A stretch of DNA of 10,485 nucleotides from Anaerolineales bacterium (lineage in GTDB: Bacteria; Chloroflexota; Anaerolineae; Anaerolineales; Villigracilaceae), in the NCBI GenBank assembly GCA_025938055.1, contig JAICQC010000133.1, forward strand, positions 1-10,485. Direction: 5' to 3'. The translations under genes and the position numbers were made by a program. Each line of letters starts with the position of its first letter. Within the stretch, counting starts at the first letter, position 1. Under the pieces are notes generated by a model that was not told where the DNA came from, did not search any database, and was given only the letters and a program-made list of their open reading frames with translations. Shown here piece by piece: positions 1 to 4,592 of this stretch.

Positions 1-1365
1 AGACCCAACCAGGCTTGTTCCGTTTTCGATCATGCCACTCCCGGATTCGATCCTCATCGTCCCCAGTACCGCCAGCCGCCTGCCCAGATTGACCACCTGG
101 ATCGGCAGCGCGCCGGGTTGCCCCACAAAGAACGGATCGGGTGGGCGATAGAAACTGATATCCAGCGTTGGCAGACTGTACACCAGCAGGGTGATAACCT
201 GTTCATCGTTGACGACTTCGCCTTTGTCGTTCAAATAGGAGAAAGTCACCTTCATTGGGTACGCGCCGGGGTTGGTAGATACATTGACAATCAGGTCCTG
301 TCTGGCTTGTACTGCGCCTCTCTCGGGCAGGTCTCCCAGGGTCTGGACGTTCGAGGCGCCCACAGGCGCGAAGTTCGTGAACTCGCCGCCACCACCCGAA
401 ACTCCACCAGGCGCCTGCGGTGTGCCGTCCGTTGACCCGCCGCCGGACGAAGAGCCGCCGCCCACGATCATAGTCACGCGCTGCGCGCCGACGTTTCCGG
501 TATTTTGTACCGTCATGGTAAGGGTAAACTGCTCACCTGGCTGCAGAGGATCCACACTGGTTGCATAGCTGGTGATGACAAGCTGCGAGCTCTTCACACC
601 CGTTGGCGTGGCTGTTGCGGCACTGACGCCGCCACCGCCTATGCTTTCGATGTTCAACGTGAACTTCTCGGTATAGGCTGTACCACTTGCATCGTTGTAA
701 GATAGATTCATCTCTACGCTTACGAAACCATAAACATAGTTCCCTACAACCATAGGCTGCTCAAGACTCACAGAGTTACCCGCCAGGAGATCACCGACTA
801 TTTCAACACCGCCATTTTTCGTGGGTAGATAATCTGTGGATGTAAATGTTGCTTGGACGTTAAATGCCTGAGCCTGCCCTTCATTTCTCAACTTCACAGT
901 GAGCTTGAAGTCTTGGCCGTATTGAACAGGCTGAGGCTTTGTCCTATAGATTTCTACCCCAATCTGCGGGCGGACAACAGGTGCCGGAGCCGTGGTGGCG
1001 GTCGGAAGAGGATCTGCCGGTGGAGTAACATTTAGGGAGACTGAATCGCTCGCGACTACGCCAGCTGAAGACACTGTTATTATGTGAGATCCAACAGAAA
1101 TGCCTGCAGGGACCGCCACCTGCAGTTGAGATGTACTAACAAAGAATGTGCCAGGTACCTCCGTCCCATCCAAGGAAATCCTGCTGCCACTATCAAACCC
1201 ACTCCCATCCACTGTAATGATAGTAGCCACATCACTGAAGATAGTATCAGGTGTCACTGAAGTCACTGAAGCACCAGCTTGTGCATGGACAAGCGCGGGA
1301 AAAGGCATCATTATGAACACAAGCCAAAGTGATAACCATACAAGTCGAGGAAATCCGGGTTTCAT
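1..1365 (-). CDS. Secreted IPT/TIG and CARDB-type repeat protein (S-layer-like), C-terminus cut off by window edge
   Basis: The frame is open from an ATG at 1365 to the left edge, giving 455 residues with no stop, so the gene is partial. The start is supported by a GGGAG ribosome binding site four bases upstream. Residues 1-30 form a signal peptide (basic start, hydrophobic core, cleavage probably near AHA/AQA-like residues 27-30), so the product is exported. Residues about 33-114 resemble an IPT/TIG immunoglobulin-like fold (SVTPDTI, GSGFDSGS). A Pro/Thr linker follows, then a CARDB-like beta domain (about 134-242) with the typical LRNEGQA segment. A second such domain (about 261-397, TVQNTGNVGAQ) carries a long Gly/Ser loop at 302-327. 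A third begins near 400. No catalytic motif is seen. It lies 29 bases after the ABC ATPase gene, so it is probably the extracytoplasmic partner of a MacB/FtsX-type complex; that role is inference. Confidence 0.85.
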   Translation of the reverse strand, partial: MKPGFPRLVWLSLWLVFIMMPFPALVHAQAGASVTSVTPDTIFSDVATIITVDGSGFDSGSRISLDGTEVPGTFFVSTSQLQVAVPAGISVGSHIITVSSAGVVASDSVSLNVTPPADPLPTATTAPAPVVRPQIGVEIYRTKPQPVQYGQDFKLTVKLRNEGQAQAFNVQATFTSTDYLPTKNGGVEIVGDLLAGNSVSLEQPMVVGNYVYGFVSVEMNLSYNDASGTAYTEKFTLNIESIGGGGVSAATATPTGVKSSQLVITSYATSVDPLQPGEQFTLTMTVQNTGNVGAQRVTMIVGGGSSSGGGSTDGTPQAPGGVSGGGGEFTNFAPVGASNVQTLGDLPERGAVQARQDLIVNVSTNPGAYPMKVTFSYLNDKGEVVNDEQVITLLVYSLPTLDISFYRPPDPFFVGQPGALPIQVVNLGRRLAVLGTMRIESGSGMIENGTSLVGS

Positions 1366-1394
1366 TGTTCTCCCAATTTTAGTCACGACAGGAT

Positions 1395-2114
1395 TCACGA
1401 TGCCTGGGCGGATTCAAGTGCAGCGGACTGGTATTCGGTTTCGCTGACCTCGCGCCCATCCAGAAGAAAGATCTTGTGTGTTGCAAAGCGTGTCATGCGC
1501 GGGTCGTGGGTCACCACCAGCACTGTCCGCCCGGAAGCATGCAGGTCAGACAGTAACTGCATCACTACCGCGCCGCTGGAGGTGTCGAGGTTGCCAGTCG
1601 GTTCGTCCGCCAGGACAAGACTTGGGTTGTTTACAAGCGCGCGAGCGATCGCAACGCGCTGCTGCTGCCCACCGGAAAGCTCGGTGGGACGGTGTTCTGC
1701 CCGGTTGTCCAGCCCGACCTGGTTGAGCAGGCTGCGCGCCTTTTCACTGCGCTGGGCTGAGGTGATTCCCGCAAACTGCATTGGGAACGCTACGTTATCG
1801 AGTGCGGTCATGCTGGGGATGAGGTTGAACGACTGGAAGACGAAACCCACGGTGCGGCGGCGAAAGACCGCCAGCGCGTTCTCATCCATTTCATCCAGCC
1901 GGGCGCCATCCACAGAGATCTCACCGGAGGTGGCACGATCCAAACCGCCCAGCAAATAAAGCAGGGTGCTCTTTCCCGAACCGGAGGGTCCCATGACCAC
2001 AGTAAACGTACGCGCCTCGATATCAAGGTCGAGACCATCCAGAGCGCGCACGGTCGTTCCGCCCATCTGGAAATGCTTTTTCAAGCCTCGGACACGTATG
2101 AACGGATTTGACAT
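1395..2114 (-). CDS. ABC transporter ATP-binding protein, MacB/LolD (lipoprotein release/FtsE-like) type
   Basis: A complete 239-residue nucleotide-binding subunit, the usual size for a stand-alone LolD/MacB-type ATPase. All hallmarks are visible: Walker A GPSGSGKST (42-50), Q-loop Gln94 in VFQSFNLIP, signature LSGGQ (146-150), Walker B LVLADE (166-171), D-loop GNLD (174-177) and the H-loop His203 in VVTHD. The short insertion-free layout and the ADEPTGNLD wording are typical of the MacB/LolD/FtsE class, which powers mechanotransmission across the envelope rather than solute import. The ATG at 2114 is preferred over an upstream in-frame TTG (2150), because the family starts directly before the first beta strand and the ATG sits one base after the preceding stop (TAA-G-ATG). 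It is likely translationally coupled to the Yip1 gene. The cognate FtsX/MacB-like permease is not in the window. Confidence 0.95.
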   Translation of the reverse strand: MSNPFIRVRGLKKHFQMGGTTVRALDGLDLDIEARTFTVVMGPSGSGKSTLLYLLGGLDRATSGEISVDGARLDEMDENALAVFRRRTVGFVFQSFNLIPSMTALDNVAFPMQFAGITSAQRSEKARSLLNQVGLDNRAEHRPTELSGGQQQRVAIARALVNNPSLVLADEPTGNLDTSSGAVVMQLLSDLHASGRTVLVVTHDPRMTRFATHKIFLLDGREVSETEYQSAALESAQAS

Positions 2115-2115
2115 C

Positions 2116-2877
2116 TTAAAAGAACGGGCGCTGAACCGCCAACCCGCCAAAGCCTGAAGTCAGCGCGCCTAGCCCAGCCTGCGCGAGAAGCACGAGCAAC
2201 ATTACCACCACCACCCCGGTCACAGCTTTCCCGCGCGGCAATCCATCGGCAATCGCAAGACCGATCACCAGCAGGATCACATGCCAGATCAGGAAGATAT
2301 CCAGCCGTGTCAGGATCTGTGATATAAAACCCGCAGCAGGAGCAAACCCCGAAAGCCCCGGGCTGACGATTGCATGGCCAGCCGAAAGCATGAACACGAT
2401 CCGCAAAATATCGCGCACGGCGAACGGCAGACTCGCCCAGGCAACGATATTCAGCGCGCTTTGCATGGACCCGCGCCCTCCCAGCAACGTCGAGCCAAAA
2501 TGCAGCAAGCCCGCCAGCAGCAGCCACCCCACCCACAAGCCTGTCAGCGATCCGATCATCGGCATGATGTACAGAAATACCGGTCCCTGCGTGGCTTGTT
2601 GTGCCTGCATGTAATTGTTCTGCATCTCAGGAGTCCAGAACTCCCAATCTGGCGGCAGGGGAATCGCGCCCATCATGACCGCGCGCGACTTCAAATAACC
2701 CGCCACGATCACAACCAGGATGGCGGTGAGACTCAGCACAAGCATGGGAGTCAGCCACGTGGCGCGCGACTCAGACGTCATTTCCTGGAATGCGCGCCGC
2801 GGGCGAAACAATATCGCCTGCGCACGCGGCAAATCGAAACGCCGCGGGGTCCGTTGATCAAGTGTTATGTCTGTCAT
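2116..2877 (-). CDS. Yip1-family integral membrane protein
   Basis: A 253-residue protein with about five hydrophobic helices (roughly 42-61, 100-125, 144-164, 192-211 and 218-239) and a soluble N-terminus containing the RAQAILFRPRRAFQEM segment. That segment resembles the pre-helix region of bacterial Yip1-domain proteins. Pfam Yip1 members share this five-helix layout, but their bacterial biochemical role is not established. It is the first gene of an apparent three-gene operon, with its stop one base before the ATPase ATG. In such cassettes it probably sits in the cytoplasmic membrane beside the MacB/FtsX-like machinery; this is inference from context. The ATG at 2877 has no clear Shine-Dalgarno sequence, which suggests a leaderless or weakly initiated message. 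Assignment rests on topology and the N-terminal pattern. Confidence 0.8.
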   Translation of the reverse strand: MTDITLDQRTPRRFDLPRAQAILFRPRRAFQEMTSESRATWLTPMLVLSLTAILVVIVAGYLKSRAVMMGAIPLPPDWEFWTPEMQNNYMQAQQATQGPVFLYIMPMIGSLTGLWVGWLLLAGLLHFGSTLLGGRGSMQSALNIVAWASLPFAVRDILRIVFMLSAGHAIVSPGLSGFAPAAGFISQILTRLDIFLIWHVILLVIGLAIADGLPRGKAVTGVVVVMLLVLLAQAGLGALTSGFGGLAVQRPFF

Positions 2878-3060
2878 AGGAATTACGAGTGCCGTATAAA
2901 TTTCGCGGGATGTAAAGTGAGATCCTGAACTTCTTCCAAAATCCTGCCTTCCGTAAGGAGCAAGTAGCGCGAAGATTCTATCACTGATTTACGGTGCATT
3001 CATTAGACGCAAAACGGCGAGGATTGTTCCCAATCGGCAAGTCTTCGGTGTAGGGTATTG
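2878..3060. other. Non-coding leader of the Yip1 operon
   Basis: No convincing gene is seen here. On the minus strand a possible extended -10 (TGATAGAAT, with the hexamer at 2975-2980) could drive the Yip1/ATPase/CARDB operon with a leader of about 90 bases. No matching -35 box is evident, so this is a weak suggestion only. Confidence 0.3.
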
Positions 3061-3090
3061 AAAAAGAGACTTCCCTGGGTGGAAGTCTTT
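3061..3090 (-). terminator. Rho-independent terminator, second of a tandem pair
   Basis: Read on the minus strand, an 8-bp stem (arms 3081-3088 and 3067-3074, AGACTTCC against GGAAGTCT) with a 6-base loop is followed by a T-rich tail (complement of 3061-3066). On the plus strand the stem is followed only by a short TTT, so the polarity is minus. It lies about 25 bases beyond the stronger terminator at 3115-3145 and may serve as its back-up. Confidence 0.6.
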
Positions 3091-3114
3091 GACTAACTCA
3101 GGGAACGGGAACCC

Positions 3115-3145
3115 ATAAAAAATGACTCCCAACCTGGGAGTCATT
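3115..3145 (-). terminator. Strong rho-independent terminator behind the tRNA-Pro fragment
   Basis: A perfect 10-bp stem (arms 3136-3145 and 3121-3130) closes a 5-base loop. On the minus strand the stem runs directly into six T residues (complement of 3117-3122, partly within the stem). It starts only a few bases after the discriminator base of the tRNA 3' half, the usual place for a tRNA terminator. The stem has no T-run on the plus strand. Confidence 0.85.
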
Positions 3146-3148
3146 CTG

Positions 3149-3190
3149 TCGGGGTGCCGAGATTTGAACTCGGGACCTCACGGACCCGAA
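3149..3190 (-). other. 3' half of a tRNA-Pro(CGG) gene, probable attachment site remnant
   Basis: On the minus strand this holds the anticodon loop TTCGGGT (3190-3184, anticodon CGG), the 3' strand of the anticodon stem CCGTG (3183-3179), a 5-base variable region AGGTC (3178-3174), a perfect T-arm (CCGAG, loop TTCAAAT, CTCGG; 3173-3157), the acceptor 3' strand CACCCCG (3156-3150) and discriminator A (3149). No CCA is encoded. G72 with A73 fits bacterial tRNA-Pro. The bases that should complete the anticodon stem (3191-3195) do not pair properly, and no D-arm or 5' acceptor strand (a CACCCCG on the plus strand) follows. It therefore cannot make a tRNA. A clean break at the anticodon loop with an intact 3' end is typical of tyrosine-integrase att sites in tRNA genes. 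Integration itself is inference; no integrase lies in the window. Confidence 0.75.
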
Positions 3191-3253
3191 CCACTTTCAG
3201 AAATTTCGAACTGTAGACCTCATGGTTTGGTGATTTTTCATAGCCGTGAGGTC
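3174..3253. repeat. Three copies of a 10-base motif, two direct and one inverted, at the tRNA fragment
   Basis: GACCTCACGG occurs at 3174-3183 (inside the tRNA half), GACCTCATGG at 3216-3225 (one mismatch, same orientation) and the exact reverse complement CCGTGAGGTC at 3244-3253. The outer two form a perfect inverted repeat spanning 80 bases. The copies straddle the point where tRNA similarity ends. They could be recombinase core or arm sites, or traces of earlier integrations; no function is shown by the sequence. Confidence 0.55.
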
Positions 3254-3368
3254 AAACTTTTTAGGGAGCCATGTGGACTACAATGAGCTCTAAACGATCC
3301 TTACTGTTTAGTGCAACTTGAAAAGTGAATTGCAAGTGTAAGGGAGGATAAGCCAAATTGGAGAACGG

Positions 3369-3374
3369 TATAAT
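3369..3374 (+). promoter_or_regulatory. Probable -10 box (TATAAT) of the GH88/GH105 gene
   Basis: A consensus TATAAT lies 115 bases upstream of the ATG at 3490. No good -35 hexamer is found at the expected 16-18 base spacing, and there is no TGn extension, so the promoter may depend on an activator. Transcription would begin near 3380, just upstream of the palindrome at 3395-3424. Confidence 0.5.
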
Positions 3375-3394
3375 GCATTGCTGTTCTCGGGTAG

Positions 3395-3424
3395 ACCTGT
3401 ATTCACCATCGGGTGAACACAGGT
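3395..3424. promoter_or_regulatory. 30-base palindrome, candidate operator or leader hairpin
   Basis: Arms of 13 bases (ACCTGTATTCACC at 3395-3407 and GGTGAACACAGGT at 3412-3424) are complementary except for one position, around a 4-base centre. It begins about 20 bases after the TATAAT box, a usual place for a repressor operator. Transcribed, it would form a stable 5' leader hairpin. No T-run follows, so it is not a terminator. No regulator gene is in the window to pair it with. Confidence 0.55.
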
Positions 3425-3475
3425 ATGCAAAGATCTGAAAACTCTCCAACAGTACTTGCGTCAGTTTACCGCAAG

Positions 3476-3481
3476 AAGGAG
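3476..3481 (+). promoter_or_regulatory. Ribosome binding site of the GH88/GH105 gene
   Basis: AAGGAG with an 8-base spacer fixes the ATG at 3490 as the start. The inverted repeat CTTGCG (3455-3460) / CGCAAG (3470-3475) ends directly before it, and AGTACT at 3451-3456 can pair with AGTACT at 3480-3485, covering the last base of the site. Leader folding might therefore tune translation; this is only a suggestion. Confidence 0.8.
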
Positions 3482-3489
3482 TACTGAGA

Positions 3490-4533
3490 ATGTCCACCAC
3501 ACAAAGAGCGAGCGTTTCTGAATATGATGAATTCCGGGATTGGCCTGCGGAGGTATCGCCCCGTGAGGTCGGTAAGCGCCTCGCCGAGAACTTCCTGCCG
3601 CGTCCGTTCGAGCGGCCCGCCGGCTTCATCATCTATCCGGAAGTCTGTGCCTGGTATGGCGCGCTGACCTTCGCGCAGCTAACCGGCGATGATGACCTGC
3701 GAGACCGGCTAGTCCGCAAGTTCGATCCACTTCTGACCCCCGAGGGTTCGAAGCACATTTCTTCAGAGGCGCACGTTGATTTCCGGGTGTTCGGGGCGCT
3801 GCCGCTGGAGATCTACCTGCAGACGAAAGAGCCAACGTTCCTTGTTCTCGGCAAGAGCTTCGCGGACAGGCAGTGGGAGACCGTTACGCCGGACGGGATC
3901 CCCACCGAGGCGCGCTACTGGATCGATGACATGTATATGATCACGACCTTGCAAGCTCAGGCCCATCGCGCGACAGGCGATGAAAAGTACCTCGATCGCG
4001 CCGCCCTGACAATGGTCGCCTACCTCGAAAGGCTCCAGCAGCCGAATGGACTCTTCTTCCATGCCCCCGACTCACGCTATTACTGGGGTCGCGGTAACGG
4101 CTGGATGGCTGCCGGTACGGCGGAGCTACTGCGCGCGCTGCCGGAAGAGCATCCACACTGTGACCGCATCCTGGAAGGCTATCGGCGCATGATGGCGTCG
4201 CTGCTCAGGCAGCAAGGCGAGGATGGATTGTGGCGCCAGCTGATCGATCACCCTGAGTCCTGGCCGGAGACGTCGGGTACGGGCATGTTCACCTTCGCGA
4301 TGATCACCGGGGTGAAGAATCGGTGGCTGGACAGCCAGACCTACGGCCCGGCGGCGCGCAAGGCATGGCTGGGACTCGTCAAGCACATCGACGAGGAAGC
4401 CAACGTACACGAAGTCTGCGCGGGTACCAACAAGGGCTTCTCCCTCGAATACTACCTCGAGCGGCCCCGCATTGTCGGCGACCTGCATGGCCAGGCACCA
4501 GTCCTCTGGAGCGCCTCGGCGCTGCTGCGCTGA
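3490..4533 (+). CDS. Glycoside hydrolase family 88/105, unsaturated glycuronyl/rhamnogalacturonyl hydrolase
   Basis: A 347-residue (alpha/alpha)6-barrel enzyme of the YteR/YesR type, near the family's usual length. Diagnostic segments are WIDDMYM (144-150; Asp146 matches the catalytic Asp of YteR-like enzymes by motif alignment), FFHAP with His191, WGRGNGW (199-205) and ETSGTGMF (260-267). Family members hydrate the 4,5-double bond of a terminal unsaturated uronic acid left by polysaccharide lyases, releasing the keto-acid and the next sugar, often rhamnose. There is no signal peptide, so it should act in the cytoplasm on imported oligosaccharides. It has its own promoter region and ribosome site, and converges on the alpha-L-rhamnosidase gene with 59 bases between the stops. 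Rhamnogalacturonan- or ulvan-derived substrates are both possible; the sequence does not decide. Confidence 0.9.
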   Translation: MSTTQRASVSEYDEFRDWPAEVSPREVGKRLAENFLPRPFERPAGFIIYPEVCAWYGALTFAQLTGDDDLRDRLVRKFDPLLTPEGSKHISSEAHVDFRVFGALPLEIYLQTKEPTFLVLGKSFADRQWETVTPDGIPTEARYWIDDMYMITTLQAQAHRATGDEKYLDRAALTMVAYLERLQQPNGLFFHAPDSRYYWGRGNGWMAAGTAELLRALPEEHPHCDRILEGYRRMMASLLRQQGEDGLWRQLIDHPESWPETSGTGMFTFAMITGVKNRWLDSQTYGPAARKAWLGLVKHIDEEANVHEVCAGTNKGFSLEYYLERPRIVGDLHGQAPVLWSASALLR

Positions 4534-4592
4534 AGCCAGCTCTGTGCGAACCGTTGGTTGTCTGTTGCTTAGGCTCGATCCGGTTTAGCTCT

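Noticed and set aside
2115..2150. Longer N-terminus of the ABC ATPase from TTG at 2150
   Set aside because: It would overlap the Yip1 gene, and the extra residues do not resemble the family; ATG at 2114 directly follows the Yip1 stop.
3149..3235. A complete functional tRNA gene on the minus strand
   Set aside because: The bases beyond the anticodon loop do not rebuild the anticodon stem, D-arm or 5' acceptor strand; only the 3' half is present.
3395..3424. Palindrome as a rho-independent terminator
   Set aside because: No T-run follows on either strand, and it lies between a -10 box and a gene start.
3191..3489. A group I intron splitting the tRNA at the anticodon loop
   Set aside because: No 5' tRNA half (a CACCCCG on the plus strand) is found on the far side, and no intron core was recognised.
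3261..3632. A 123-residue minus-strand frame over the GH105 upstream region
   Set aside because: It starts inside the GH105 gene on the opposite strand, lacks a ribosome site and covers the promoter elements; no family resemblance.
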